A stretch of 64,000 bases of DNA from the NCBI GenBank assembly GCA_014529385.2, contig CM043971.1, forward strand, positions 86,688,840 to 86,752,839. The letters are read 5' to 3'. The notes below the pieces were generated by a model. That model worked only from the letters and a program-made list of their open reading frames with translations, did no database searches and was not told where the DNA came from. Below are positions 44,889 to 57,606 of this stretch, in pieces. Each line of letters starts with the position of its first letter. Within the stretch, counting starts at the first letter, position 1. This DNA is from Adiantum capillus-veneris. Its lineage: Eukaryota > Streptophyta > Polypodiopsida > Polypodiales > Pteridaceae. Position numbers and translations under genes: made by a program.

Positions 44889-46211
44889 TTGTCTTCCTAT
44901 TTGACTCACCCAAAGACCGGAACGACAGTGTGCTATAAGCATATACTCTCATTTTATAAGACTAATCGCCATGGAGCTCAGGTTTACCTGGATCCTAAAG
45001 AAGAGTATGCTATTCGCATTGATGACCATGGTATTGAGTTCGAAGAAGAAATCAGGGCAAACAAACAAGGAAAAATGTACATGGACAAAAATAGAACTCA
45101 CTATTTACAAGTTGAAAACCCTGACTGATAGAAAAATGGGGGTTAGAAGTAAACACCATAATCCCAGATATGTCAACAAAAGAAGGAACATCAACCTTAG
45201 AATTCAAGGGATACGATCAAGTAGATTTGAAGCCTTTGAAATGGCTTCGTACTGATAATCCTAGGATCGGAGTCTATTGTTGGGAGGATAGAAATGTAAA
45301 AGATATTTTGTGGAATTCGCATGCCAAATCAGGACAATTGACGGCCATGAAGATCATCTATATCTTCAAGATCAAGGATAAGGGATCAACAGACCTCCTA
45401 ACGTACCTGTTTAGGGACTGTTATAACAACAATTTTTTTATGATGACTCTTGAGGAGGTAGAACAAACCAAATACCAAGGATATTCCATAAGGGATTGGA
45501 TATTGGGACAAGGACCAAGAAACAATTTAAGAGATGAACACCATGAGAGATCATCTGAGAGTAATGTTAAGAAACCAAAAACCACCTCATCACGCAGAAA
45601 ACCGGGTGACACTAAGGCCACTCCAAGGCTACATGAGCCACTACTTCCAACAGACTGGTTTGAAGGACTCGAAACAGGACCAACTTCCAAAAGACCGAGA
45701 GTTAAACCAAATAAACGCATCAGACCAGTTGATTTTCACAAATGGATTAGAAAATACAGTGGACTAGGGGATCTATACGACCACTTAACAAGCTTTAAGC
45801 AAGTGCTAAGAGTGGAATGCATATTCGATTTCCATACTCAATTCTAGGGGTTTGGAATGGCATTACAAGTAAAAGCATTGACATGATTCCAGAACATTCC
45901 ACCAAGGTCAATCATAGACTTGAACACATTAGCTCAAGGATCTGTAGCTGTTTGTTCCAAAACGGGGATCAACAACAATATGATAGCTCAAATCTACAGC
46001 TTTAAACATAAACATGGTGAGTCTGTTAGGGATTGTGCAACTTGAATGATGCCTGCAGAAGAACGACTAGTATCATTGTTTCTAGAGGGATTGCTAAACA
46101 AAGAACTTCATGCTATACTGTATAGCAAGAAGCAGACAACCCTAGAAGCATGAGTGTCAGATGCTATTGACTTAGGAGACACTTGTGATAGTTTCAATCA
46201 AGAAGATGTCC
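44889..46211 (+). pseudogene. Element D gag, N-terminal and core part
   Basis: Coding-like sequence is homologous to the gag of element A. A first block ends in YMDKNRTHYLQVENPD (about 45075-45126) and a second block around 45245-45460 ends in MTLEEVE. They correspond to the two duplicated blocks in A. The gag core follows from about 45715 (PVDFHKWIRKYSGLGDLYDH) through KHKHGESVRDCAT near 46005-46040. Stops and frame changes occur near 45126, 45170 and 45847. The CACTA-ended transposon interrupts it at 46212. Confidence 0.78.
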
Positions 46212-46215
46212 CTAA

Positions 46216-47439
46216 CACTAGGTTGGTAACCTAACAGGACATAAAAGTGTCCTTTCAGGGTTTTGAAAAAAACCTCCAAAACCATAGTAGATCCACTCAT
46301 TTTGTAAAATCCTTTCATGAGTTTATAGTTCAAGGCCTACTACACATGTAAAAAATAAGAAACTTGTAAAATTTCTCATCTTTTGGTCACACCAAGCCTC
46401 CAAAGTTGATGGACAAGTACATTTTCATCAAAACAGTCATTTCTTACGTTTTGTTGCATAAAAATAAGATTAGAGATTTTTGTAGGACTTGAGATAAATT
46501 CCCTAGTTAACTTCGATGGGTTGGTGCTCAGAAAATATGATTGCTTCTCACTCACTATTTTTTGTTTTGCCAAAAGAAATAGGTACAAAAAAGTTGAATT
46601 TTTACCATTCTACAAACCTATCATCAAGGTTTCTATATCCACGCTCAATACAAATAATATATGCATGTTTTCTTAGTTCCCTATTGTCCTTTAGGTTCAT
46701 AAGGAGCCATGGAGAATGTCAAAAGAATAATACATCTCTTACCAAGGGGAATCTTGGGGACAAAGATGAAGTGCTAAATACAGTAAACATGAAAAAACTG
46801 GGTTCAACATTATGAGTTGTAGAATCCCATAGAAACTATTCAATATCTAGCCAAATTTGATTCTTATGACTAGATATCGTTACTACCTACAAAATGCATG
46901 TAGTTGTCACAAGAAACTAACAATATTGAAAAAGCTATACTTGATATACTAGAATGTTTCGTTTCTTCTATAATTAAAAAAATCAACCATCGTTGTCTAC
47001 TATGAAAAATAGGGTATTAGGTGCCCCAAAACTCAAGGAATATTAGCTTTATGTTACAATATGCATCATAGAAAATCAAAACTGCATTTGGATATCATGA
47101 AAGCCACCAAAAAAATCTTAGAAGAGCATTAGGGAAAATTTGGACTCACAAACGGGCCCTATAAGGAGTTTGACTTCCTCTCTCATGTCCAAAACGGGCG
47201 TGCAGTAAATTTTTTGCAAATCAACTCTAAATTTGGTGGAGACTAGACAGTTAGAATCTCCTCTTTAAGCTCTTTCTAATGATATACAGCATGCCATGAG
47301 ATTCCTCCTATTTTGAAAGATTCTATTTTTGATTCTCTAGATTCTATGCGGAGTTGTTACATCACAAGAGAATAAAAAATAGAATCTATGAAAATGGTCA
47401 CTTAATAGGACATAAAAGTGTCCCATTGCCAACCTAGTG
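46216..47439. mobile_element. CACTA-ended DNA transposon copy 1, non-autonomous
   Basis: This 1224-bp element begins CACTAGGTTGG and ends with the reverse complement CCAACCTAGTG, flanked by a 4-bp duplication CTAA (46212-46215 and 47440-47443). A near-palindrome GGACATAAAAGTGTCC lies just inside both ends. No transposase is seen. It is homologous, in inverted orientation, to 51043-52381. It also carries part of a foldback element (47128-47387) that replaces internal sequence present in the other copy. Confidence 0.85.
47128..47387. repeat. Partial foldback element inside CACTA-ended copy 1
   Basis: ATTAGGGAAAATTTGGACTC begins here and the following 200 bases resemble the left arm of the foldback element at 59282. 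The right arm is missing. The sequence is absent from the other CACTA-ended copy at the corresponding place. Confidence 0.65.
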
Positions 47440-48621
47440 CTAAGGATAATCAAAGTGAGAAAATAGCATCCACTAGACCAGCACAAGTGGGATCGGTTGG
47501 TGCAGCACCACTTTCAGCCATAGAAGACATGATGAATAACATGTAGAAAGCACCTATGAGGGGACCAGGACAAGGGATACCTCAAGAGGGACAACCAGTT
47601 AGGCCAGAAAAATGGTGTGAAATCGAGGGTAAATGGACCAACCTTGAGATCAACGAGTGCTACTTCCGACCAAAGTATAATGGGAATGTTCAATACGTGC
47701 CCATGAGGCCACAAGGACAACCCATGTACATATATCAGCCTAATATGACTCAAGCTCAAAGACCACCGATGAGTATGGAAAGACCTCAACCTATGTTGGG
47801 TCAACAACCTCCATATCCAGGACATAATGCAGTGCCTATAAAGTACATGCATCCCGAGGGAGTCCTAGATGAGCAAGCACTTGTGCCTGTTACGCCTTAT
47901 GTGGAGCCTAGTCCATCCACAATAATGGTAGAAGGAGATTGGTATAATTCACATCCACTACCAATGGAAGAACCTGTGACATGCTCCACCAGAGCTCGCA
48001 CCAATGTATTATGTAGCTAATCAAGGTGTTAGACCTCCTATGGTAAAACCCATGATTAAGCCAAGAACGGGAAACTGTCATAACTGTGGTGCAGATGATC
48101 ATTGGAAAAATGAATCCCCAGAGCCTGACAAAAACCTCAAGCCGGTTGAAGCTTATTGAATACAATGTTGCAAAAAGGGAGGACACTTCCCAAAAGATTG
48201 TCCTAAAAATCCTTTAAACAAGTTGAAAACATTAGTAACGTAGTCCAAGTGATACCTAGTAGCTCATCTGAGAGTGAACCGATTGTTCCAATCAAGGTAA
48301 TACTAGAGCCCAGGCTAAGAAAAAGAAACACAACTCCTCTGATGATTCGGAGAATACAAAAATTTCCTCTGAAAGGATCAAAAGAAGTAGAAGCAAAAGA
48401 TATGAGATGAGAAAACAAAAACAACGGGCTGAAATCGAGGAAAAAGTAAAAAATATATTCCAAGAAAAGGTGAAAGAACCTGAAAGTGAAATCAAACAAA
48501 CAACCGTGAAATCTGGAGGATCAATTTTGTTTGATAAAATTTTTGAGCATATTAATGGAGCCTTGGAAGCCTACCAAGCAGGACTTGAAGCAGGCTAAAA
48601 CATGGAGAACAAATAGAAAAA
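47440..48621 (+). pseudogene. Element D gag, C-terminal nucleocapsid part
   Basis: Gag resumes after the transposon. A KWCEIEGKWTNLEINECYF block at 47611-47667 matches the W-C-x-I-E-x-K-W-T-N block of element A. A Pro/Gln/Met-rich stretch follows. Two degraded zinc knuckles lie near 48075-48200 (CHNCGADDHWKNES, where the last Cys is lost, and CCKKGGHFPKDC). A Lys/Glu-rich tail ends near 48597. Several stops and frame changes are present. Element E inserts at 48627. Confidence 0.75.
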
Positions 48622-48800
48622 CTATCTGTGAGGGCCATGCCCGGGACCACCAACTGTACCATCTCCACATGGATACACCGTGATCTCCGACATCCCTCCC
48701 GCTTGAGGCCGAAACCAAGACAGGACTCCTACTGCTCTTCGATGCCAACTCAAGGGGATGATAACATTCACTTTCTCTCATATGGATCCCTTAGCCCCGC

Positions 48801-49247
48801 ATTAGGAAAATTTTGAACTCATTTTTGGGCCTTTTAAGAGTGCCACATCATCAAAGTTGTACAAAAGAAGCAACCCGGTAGACCCCTCTAAATATTTCTT
48901 AAAACCCCATGATATGACCTATCATTGAAAAAATGGATTCTAAAGAGCCAAGGTCCGAAAAGTTTGGATGACTTCTATGAAAGTTATGCCATTTTGTTTC
49001 AATCAGCCAGGTTTTGTTACCGCTATGGTAATCTAAAATCACCTTTTTCTAGATCTACATGAAGGCAATGTCCGATACATGCATGCTATATATCAATAGA
49101 TAGCATTTGAATAGTAGATTCTAAATATCCAACCTCCGATAAGTTTGGATCTTATTTGAAAAAAATTTACCGATACCCACTTTTTGAAAGCTATGCCACA
49201 TCAACAATTCTTACAAGGCCCATTTTTGAGTCCAAACTTTTCCCAAT
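48801..49247. mobile_element. Foldback/MITE element in E 3' LTR
   Basis: 447 bp with terminal inverted repeats: ATTAGGAAAATTTTGAACTC at the left and GAGTCCAAACTTTTCCCAAT at the right. Much of the interior also pairs. It is absent from the corresponding place in the other LTR (near 57786). It is related to the element at 59282. Confidence 0.75.
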
Positions 49248-51042
49248 GAAGAAACTTTGCTTACCAATCGAAGTCATCAGACTAACTTGTAACTCAACCT
49301 TCTAGGGTCAACTGGTGGGAGTTCTCTAATTCACCCTTGGTTCAAGGTCATTGATATTTTTTTCCCGGTTAGGATCGAGCACATCCATCAATGCATTCCC
49401 CTAAGGTGAGTGTATTATAATCTACACGAATCCCTCGATCCCACGTTGTTCCCCGCTCCATAGATCAAAATCCCTTTTCCCCGCTGTGGACTTAATTGCT
49501 AAGACAACATAAAATTAGGTTCAACTTTCCGGGCTAACAATTAATCCTCCGGAATCCGCCCACCCACCGAACCATTTAATAAATGCAACTTCACAAGGTA
49601 GTACTATGATACTAGAAAACAATATTCCAATCATGGCAAACCAAAGAATACATTTCAAGCATTTGAAAGCAGCATGCAAGTTGTTGCATACCCTTGCAAA
49701 TGTGCATTTATCAGGTCGTTCCCACCTTTTCCTTTATAGAATATTTTTACTTCCTTTTTCCTTTAATATTAATAAGATTATCTACTTATCTTTCAAGCAG
49801 TCACATATACTTCTCCAGGCATATCCCTATCCTCGTCCTAGGACCAAGGTATCCTGTCTCCTCTTCCACGTGAGAAGGCAGAACCTTTACACAAATTCCA
49901 ATACTTATTTTTCTTTATCTTCTGTGGAAAAGGATTCAAAAATAATCTACTTTAGGTTCCTTTTAAATCAATAATCTCAACAAAAAGAGCAAAGGTCCGG
50001 CTAATGAGGACAATTACGGAATAGCCCATTTAGGTTCCTTTTTCCCAAACAATTTGAAGAGTTCCTTAATTAAATCACATCCTCCTCCCTTATCATGATC
50101 CCTCCATGGATCCTTTTTCCTTCCTCCTTTTCCCATCGACATCAGGCCTACCCGGACTAGGCCGATTTCCAGACGCATCCGCGGGTCACATCCACCTTTC
50201 CGGGACACACTCCCATTCAATCCCATTTCTAGGGCAATGAATGAATCTGAGCTCAAACATAGACCAACGGTTATCAGTCTGAGTCGAAAAGGACCATCCC
50301 CCGTTGTATCCCACAGGTAAACACATGCGACTGCCTTTTTCCAAACTTGAAGACAAGTTCACACTTAAATCACTATGTTATGCTAGGGCTATCCATGTCA
50401 ATCTTCTCGGTAAATTTTTTAATCCTAGTTTGAATTTAGATTAAGCTCCTTGAGTTATAAATCCTTAGTTCTTAATTTTATTTTAATTCTCTATTCAAAT
50501 AAGACCTTAGGAAAACAACAAATCTCATGGAAGTTTAATGTTTTGTCTCTACGTAAGTTTTAAGTTATCCCCAACTTCGATGAATCCCATTTTGGTCCCT
50601 TTTCATCATTTTCCATCCATGGGGAATTTCCATGGAATCGATGGGAGTTCTATGTTCAAGCAACATGATCACGACGTCCATGAAGCTATTCCCTTACTCC
50701 CCCTTAGAATTTGCAAAACAAACTTGAAAGCAGACAAACTTGAAATGAACAATGCATATGCTTTCTATAATGAGTTTTTGTTTTGGTGTGATCTATGCGT
50801 GGTATACACAAAACATTCGAAATGCACCAACTTACAACCTTGGAGTGCTTATGAAAGAGTAAAACCCTTCTATGCATGGTAGTGTAAATGGGCAAAGTTC
50901 CTAAGAGTGGACTTGCTAGTGTATTTTAAAATATGCATGTAATAGTGTATGAATGATTAACAAATTCTTCTTTAGGAAGAGATTTAGGCATACCTTTACT
51001 ACCGTGGAGAGGATTAATCAAGTGGTTAAAAAAGACTTTTAA

Positions 51043-52381
51043 CACTAGGTTGGTAATGGGACACTTTTATGTCCTGGGACACTTTTATGTCCTGTTAAGT
51101 GACCATTTTCCTTGAATTATGTCAAGAGTTTCAAAATGGATGTTGAGGTTCTATCTATCTACAAAGTTGTCTCGTGAGCTGAAAAAAACTGGACATTTTT
51201 TTGGAATATAAATTCCATCTTTAACCTTGTCCTTGCACAACATTTCACAACCTAAACTGTGTGAAAAAACGGGTGCTGTTTTTGGCTTTTTTCAACTTTT
51301 TGCAACTATACCACTCTAGAATTCATTTTTGTGAGGTGTATAATTCTAGAGAACTATCTTTAGTAGTCCTCAACATGTCCTGATGCTTTTAGGGAGAAAT
51401 AAATATTAAAGTTGTGAGTTATGACCAAATTACAAAAATTGTCAAATCCTGTTTTTTAGCCAATTTTAGCTCTTCTATGATTTTTTTGGTGGATTTCATG
51501 ATATCCAAATGCATTTTTTATTTTCTAAGTCGCATATTGTAACATAAAGCTAATATTCCTTGAGTTTTGGGGCACCTAATACCCTATTTTTCATAGTACA
51601 CAACGATGGTTGATTTTTTCGATTATAGAAGAAAATGAAACATTCTAGTATATCAAGTATAGCCTTTTCAATATTGTTAGTTTCTTGTGACAACTACATG
51701 CATTTTGTAGGTAGTAACCATATCTAGCATAAGGATCAAATTTGGCTAGATATTGAATAGTTTCTATGGGATTATACAACTCATAATGTTGAATCCAGTT
51801 TTTTCATGTTTGCTGTATTTAACACTTCATCTTTGTCCCCAAGAATCCCCTTGGTAAGAGATGTATTATTCTTTTGACATGCTCCATGGATCCTTATGAA
51901 CATAAACAACAATAGGAAACTAAGAAAACATGCATATATTATTTGTATTGAGCGTGGCTATAGAAACTTTGATGATAGGTCTGCAGAATGGTAAAAATTC
52001 AACTTTTTTGTACCTATTTATTTTGGAAAAACAAAAAATAGTGAGTGAGAAGCAATCATATGTTCTAATCACCAACCCATTGAAGTTAACTAGGGAATTT
52101 ATCTCAAGTCCTACAAAAATCCCTAATCCTATTTTTATGCAACAAAACATAAGAAATGATTGTTTTTATGAAAATGCACTGGTCCATCAACTTTGGAGGC
52201 TTGGTGTGATCAAAAGATGAGAAATTTTACAAGTTTATTATTTTTTTCCATGTGTAGTAGGCCTTGAACTATAACCTCATGAAAGGATTTTACAAAATGA
52301 GTGGATCTACTATGGTTTTGGAGATTTTTTTCAAAACCTTGAAAGGACACTTTTATGTCCTGTTAGGTTACCAACCTAGTG
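51043..52381. mobile_element. CACTA-ended DNA transposon copy 2, non-autonomous
   Basis: 1339 bp in E's 3' LTR, CACTAGGTTGGTAA to TTACCAACCTAGTG, flanked by TTAA (51039-51042 and 52382-52385). The empty site is preserved in the other LTR near 60083, proving insertion. Subterminal GGACACTTTTATGTCC palindromes occur at both ends and are doubled at the left. A 96-codon open frame at 51930-52220 is conserved in copy 1 but does not resemble a transposase. Confidence 0.9.
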
Positions 52382-53248
52382 TTAAGGTTTCGGAACCTTC
52401 ATGTGTAGATAGTAGGGTCTTCTCCTTGATTTGGAAGAGTAACGGCAAGTGTATTGACGTGGCCGAATCTTTTCCGCTTCCCTTTGCTTGAAAACCACCA
52501 ATTGGCTATGGGAATGGAAAGATATTAAGAAAATTCAAGCTATGGAAAGCTTGTAGGTTAAGAGAGAGAAGTTGAAGAGGGTAATGGTAATTTGGATTAT
52601 GGTTATGGCTTCTCTTGATGAGAAAAGTGTGTGTAGGGCGTGTATGAAGAAAGAGGATTAGCTATGTCTTTCATAGCTCACTATCAAGCTTGCAATTTCA
52701 AAATGTGTAGAGAAATGAAGTGAAGTGAAGCGTAGCAAAGTGTAGCGAAGTGTTTAATGAGTAAAGAAGGCCTCCTTTTAAGCTTAATTTTGATAAGTCC
52801 CTTAACTTATCGTGATAAGTACTCTCGAAATCCTCTCTTGCTTTTCAAAGCTTCTCCAACTAGCTACTTATACAAGAAGCTACTTTTCCTACAAGAAGCA
52901 ACTATTTCTGCAAGTGGCTTATGCAAGAAGCTACTTTCTCTACAAGTGGCTTTTTCAACAAGTTACTTTTTCACCTTACCCTATTCTTTCTTTGTTTTCT
53001 TATGCAATTTTTTCTTTTATTTTCTTTTCTTTAGATAAAACTAATATCCCATGCATTGGTTATATCCACGTTCCCATGGTGAAAACCAAAAGTGTCTCAT
53101 GGATAGCTTTGCATTGATTATATCCATGTCCCCATGGTTAAAACCGAAAGCATCTCGTGGGTAGGTAGGGTGCTTTACTTGATCGTATTTGAAAAGTCGA
53201 CGGCTTAGATATTTCAACAAGAGTAAGGGCTAAGAGGAGGACCTTACA

Positions 53249-53258
53249 AACTCCCCAA
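53249..53258 (-). other. Element E purine-rich tract
   Basis: On the minus strand TTGGGGAGTT abuts the 3' LTR. It is short for a polypurine tract but in the right place. Confidence 0.6.
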
Positions 53259-54365
53259 CAAAAAGAAAGTGCTTTCCTCAGCTCGAAATAAATAAGGAAG
53301 CTGGGAAATCTTCATTCACACGTTACACTTTAAACTTCTGGGTAACGCTAATTTACCCTTCCTTGGATGGCTTGCCTATAAAAGATGCACTATATTTTCA
53401 TTTCTTCCAGTATTATTCCCTTTGTCTTTCACTTTTCTTTCCATCCCTTGTCAAAATTCCTTAGGGTTTTCTCTTTACTCATTATCTTACGGTATAGATC
53501 GGTGGCAAGAGCTAGTTTTATCTGTAGCCATTACTCATCTACAACAAACAAGTGAATCCATGAGGAGAGATTTTGTGGAGCAATATGGGCGCCTGCTATT
53601 TCCTCACTTGGGAACTTCAGTAGCTCAAACGAAATGGTGGACATTTCAAAGTGTAACAAGGGTGACCCTTTGGGGTTTGGATCACTTTCGGAATGTTCGT
53701 TTGGCTATGGTTGCTGAAGCTATGGGTTTGGGTCCTCGGTATTATTGCATGATGAGATCGATGCATCAAGATTTTTCAGAATGAGTCTTTTTGCTTGCTC
53801 AATTCCTTCCTCATCATATATATCTTTACCCTCACTTTGGTTTACCACTTAGAGGGCCCTTTAACTTCACACCTCATACTAGAGAGATTAGTGCAATAAT
53901 TTCATAGCGAATCTTTCCTATTGATGAGAGGCCTAATATGTGTCCTGCTTGTGATAGTTGCTTTTGTGATCATGTAATGGATGGGGTTATTGACCTCTAG
54001 GAAATGTATCTTTTTTATATCCCTTAACAAGTTCATCATGTTCTAAGATCTTGGTACCTGTCTTAAGTCCTTCTTTCTCTGATTTTTCTTGATAGATATA
54101 ATGAAATTGGTTCTGAGTTCTTATATCTTGTATTTGATAGGAGTCATTGAGAGAATTTCAAACTTTTCTAAACCTATTTTTTAATTTTTTAATTCCACAC
54201 ACAAATCCAAGTCACAAGATGTAAACTCGTTATTATTTAGCAAAAGGTCAGGTTACAAAAGTTCAGTAAGATAGAACTTGGATTTTGTAGTTACATGGGC
54301 TAACATTGTTTAGTTTGAGTAAAAAAAGGAGGAGAATCCTGATAAAAAATATGAGGAAATCGAAA
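53259..54365 (+). other. Element E 3' region with an antisense open frame of unknown meaning
   Basis: About 1.1 kb lie between the chromodomain end and the 3' LTR of E. On the strand opposite to E, TATAAAAG lies at 53377-53384, and an open frame covers 53422-53784, with its first ATG at 53559 (MRRDFVEQYGRLLFPH) leaving 75 codons. After its stop the same frame continues with a normal density of stops. I do not recognise the protein. Antisense ORFs in this position have been described in some plant Ty3/gypsy elements, but a chance frame is quite possible. Confidence 0.3.
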
Positions 54366-55500
54366 ATTAAGGCGTTCCCAATCTTCCCAAGAGGCATATT
54401 CAATGGGTTAACCCTTCCACTAGGACTAAAGCCTCCCTAATTGTTCGATGTCGTAGCTTCCGCTCCTTCATGTCTAAAATTTGTTCTGGCTCCATCTGGA
54501 ATTCTTCCTGTGTGATAAGAATAGCATCTTCGTCATTTAGGATGTGAAGGGGATCTGCAACATATCTTTTTAGCAAGCTAACATGAAAAAAATTGTGCAC
54601 ATGCAAGTGAGGGGGTAAAGCGAGTTCGTAAGATTGGTACCCTATCCTTCTCAAAACCTCAAAGGGTCTACAATATCTATATGCTAACTTCCTGTATTTT
54701 CCCAATTTGAGTGAACTTCTCTTTGGCTTGTAGACCCTAAGGAAAACTCTATCTCCTGCCTTGAAAATCCAGGGAGATCTATGTAAATCAGCATAACTCT
54801 TTTTCCTGTCACTTGCTATCTTAAGGTTCTCCCTTATTATTTTGATTTGACAATCCATTTCTTCAAATTTATTCTTTGTTGCAGGTACTGGGAGACTTGG
54901 GTCGGCCATTCTGAGAGGAATGATACAGTCTTGTCCATAAAGAGCTTTGAATGGTGCCATTCCTAGGCTTCTATGGTAGGAAGAATTATAAGCAAATTCC
55001 ACTAAGAGTAAAAACTTGATCCAGAGATGAGGTTGTTGAGTGCAGTATGATCTCAACATATCTTTTATGAGTTGATTAACTCTTTCAGTTTGTCCATCTG
55101 TCTCTGGATGATAGGCTGAACTTAGGTTTAATTGAGTGCCTAAGGATTGGAACATGGCCTTCCAAAACTTAGAGGTAAACTTGGCATCACGATCATTGAT
55201 TATCCTAGCAGGTATTTTACAAAAAATTGAGCAATATCTGTTGTGCTGCAGAGGCAGTGGTTTTGACTAGGACAAGGTGAGCTACTTTGGTGAGTTTATC
55301 CACCACCACAAAGATTGAATTAAAATTTCCAGCAGTCTTGGGTAGACCTGTTACAAAATCCATACTCATGCACTCCCATTTCATTGTAGGTATATCCAAT
55401 GGTTGTTGCTTCCTAAGAATCTTAACTCTTTCAGCCTTTACCTTTTGGCATACCAAACACTTCTTAACATACTCTAAGGTATCCTTTTTCATCTTAGGCC
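54366..55500 (-). pseudogene. Element E integrase with C-terminal chromodomain, decayed
   Basis: The H-H-C-C region ends near 55430 (YVKKCLVCQKVKAE). The first catalytic D is in MSMDFVTGLP (about 55365). The third catalytic residue lies in SAYHPETDGQTERVNQ (about 55110). The C-terminal domain runs through FKAGDRVFLRVY and HNFFHVSLLKRY. A chromodomain then begins near 54480 (ILDMKERKLRHRTIRE) and continues in another frame as YASWEDWERL near 54380, which marks E as a chromovirus. A frameshift lies within the core near 55210 and another in the chromodomain near 54400. Chromodomains in this family guide integration to marked chromatin. Confidence 0.85.
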
Positions 55501-55697
55501 AATAGAATTCTATTTAAGAGAAGCAAACATTTTGTGATAACCTCGGTGAGCTGCAAGGGGAGTTTCATGAGCTTCCTTTAGAATTTGCATCCTTAAGCAT
55601 GTAGGTATGCACAATCAATTCCTGAAGAACAAGGGTCCATCTTGAGTAGAGTAGCCTTCCAGATATCTTTTCTGAACTTGAGCTTGGATTTCTTGGA

Positions 55698-57360
55698 TCA
55701 ACGGACCAAATTGCTTATCAATATTGGGAGGGCATTTTGAACTTCTTCGGGTAGAGTTGAATGGAGTAGTGTAATGGCAAGGGCCACTACTCGTCGGCTT
55801 AGAGCATCGGAAGCTTGATTTTCCTTGCCTTGTCTAAATTTGATCTCAAAAGTGAACTCTTCTAGGAACTCAACCCATCGTTTTTGTCGCATATTGAGAC
55901 CTCTCGCTGGGTGAAAACTCACTTGAGACTTTTGTGGTCAATAACAAGCTCAAACATCTGACCTAGAAGATAGTGTCTCCACTTTTTGAGGGCATGAACC
56001 ACAGCCAGTAGTTCGAGGTCATGGGTGGGATAATTCTTCTCATGGACCCTGAGCCGTCGTAATTCATAAGCTATGGGATGGCCTTCTTGCTGTAGGATTC
56101 CACCTATACCTTGTATGCAAGCATCCACTATCACCTTAAAGGTTTTTTGAAGATCTGAAAGTTTGAGAACAGGTTCACTAGCCAAAGTCTCCTTTTAGTT
56201 GTTGAAGGCTTTATCCCTCTTGTCTGACCAAATAAAGGGTTCCTCCTTCTTAGTGAGTTCAGTGAGAGGGCCTGCGATGAGTGCATAGTTTTTAATAAAT
56301 ACTCTACACCATCCTGTGAGGCCAAGAAATCCCCGTACTTCTAAAACAGTCTTGGGAATGGGCCACTGAACTACAGCTTCCACCTTTAGGAGAAAGACCA
56401 TCCTTTGAAACTATGTATCCCAAATTGGCAACCTTCTCTACAAAGAAAGAGCATTTTCTACGCTTGGCGTAGAGTTGGGCTTTTCTAAGAATCTCCAAGA
56501 CATGGCGTACATGCCGTTCATGATCTCCTCTAGTCTTTGAATATATAAGGATGTCATCAAAGAAGACTAGAAAAAAATCATATAACTCTGTCCTGAAGAG
56601 GTCGGTCATGAGATGGCTAAATGTGGTAGGGGCATTAGTTAGGCCAAAAGGCATGACAGTGAACTCATAATGCCCAAACCTTGTGTTAAAAGCTGTTTTC
56701 AGAATATCCTCCCTTTTTATCCCAACTTGGTAATAGCCTGACCTGAGATCAATCTTGGTGAAAAATTTGGAACCATTGTGTCGATCAAGCAACTCATCTA
56801 TGCGAGGCAAGGGATACTTGTTCTTGACAGTGCACTGATTTAGGCCTCGAAAATCTATGCAAAGTCTGAACGTTCCATCTTTCTTCTTTTGGAAGATTAC
56901 AGGAGCACCCCAGGGAGAGACACTCGGTTTGATGAAACCTTGTTCCAAAAGCTGAGTCAATTGATTCTTCAGCTCTATGGGTTTGTAAGGTGACATCTTG
57001 TAGGGAGTCCTTGCTATTGGTTGGTCACTAGGAATGAACTCGATCTCGTGTACTAATTCCCTAGGTGGTGGAAGAGTTGTCAATTCCTCTGAAAAAATAT
57101 CTTGATATCCATTTAGCCATTCAGGCTCTGATTCTTCTGATTTGGTCTTTGGTTTATTGAGCCTTATAACAAAAATTGACAGTCCTTTCTTTAACCCCTT
57201 AACCAAATGACTAGCATCGACTATCTTCAGGGGAGCTTTCCCTGTTCTGACTTGCACTAGGACTTGTTCACCCTTTGAGTTTGAAAAAGAGATGCTTCCT
57301 TCACTGCAATGGATGTTGGCTTTTTTTTTTCTCAGACAATCCATCCCTAAGGTTCCTTCA
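55698..57360 (-). pseudogene. Element E protease remnant, reverse transcriptase and RNase H, decayed
   Basis: The frame from 57344 opens at the end of the protease domain ([14 protein letters not shown]). RT follows with [22 protein letters not shown] reduced here to its key [33 protein letters not shown] and the catalytic FFDD (about 56560). The frame shifts near 56400, and RNase H continues at about 56185-55920 ([20 protein letters not shown]). DALSRR near 55800 marks the RNase H to IN junction. At least three frame changes occur. Confidence 0.85.
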
Positions 57361-57593
57361 AATCTATTATGCCAAAAACTTTATACATCTCGAGGAAATA
57401 ACTACTGAAATAGGATTTCACTTCTTTAGTACTTTCTAGACATCAAGTTCTTCCATTTGCTTTTGGAAAATTTCGAGTACTTCCTCTCCTTGAGAGGTCC
57501 ACATCATCTGCAACTTGAGAAGTTATTTTCCATTACCTCACCCTTCTCTACAAGAGTTAGTTAAAACCTTTATCTATCCAAGGACACAAATTG
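57361..57593 (-). other. Element E deleted gag region
   Basis: Only about 230 bp lie between the primer site and the protease remnant. A complete chromovirus carries gag and protease here. No gag-like sequence remains. Confidence 0.7.
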
Positions 57594-57606
57594 TGCTCTG
57601 ATATCA
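57594..57606 (-). other. Element E primer-binding site (tRNA-iMet-like)
   Basis: On the minus strand TGATATCAGAGCA lies two bases inside the 5' LTR. It differs from the standard TGGTATCAGAGC at one base. Confidence 0.8.

Larger units (their letters stand above)
48627..53248 (-). repeat. Element E 3' LTR with two later insertions
   Basis: 4622 bp, of which about 1.34 kb is a CACTA-ended transposon (51043-52381) and about 0.45 kb a foldback element (48801-49247). Without these it is about 2.8 kb, like the other LTR. Confidence 0.88.

Noticed and set aside
51930-52220. The 96-codon frame in the CACTA-ended transposon as a transposase
   Set aside because: It has no transposase motif, and the whole element is conserved between copies, so conservation of the frame is not informative.
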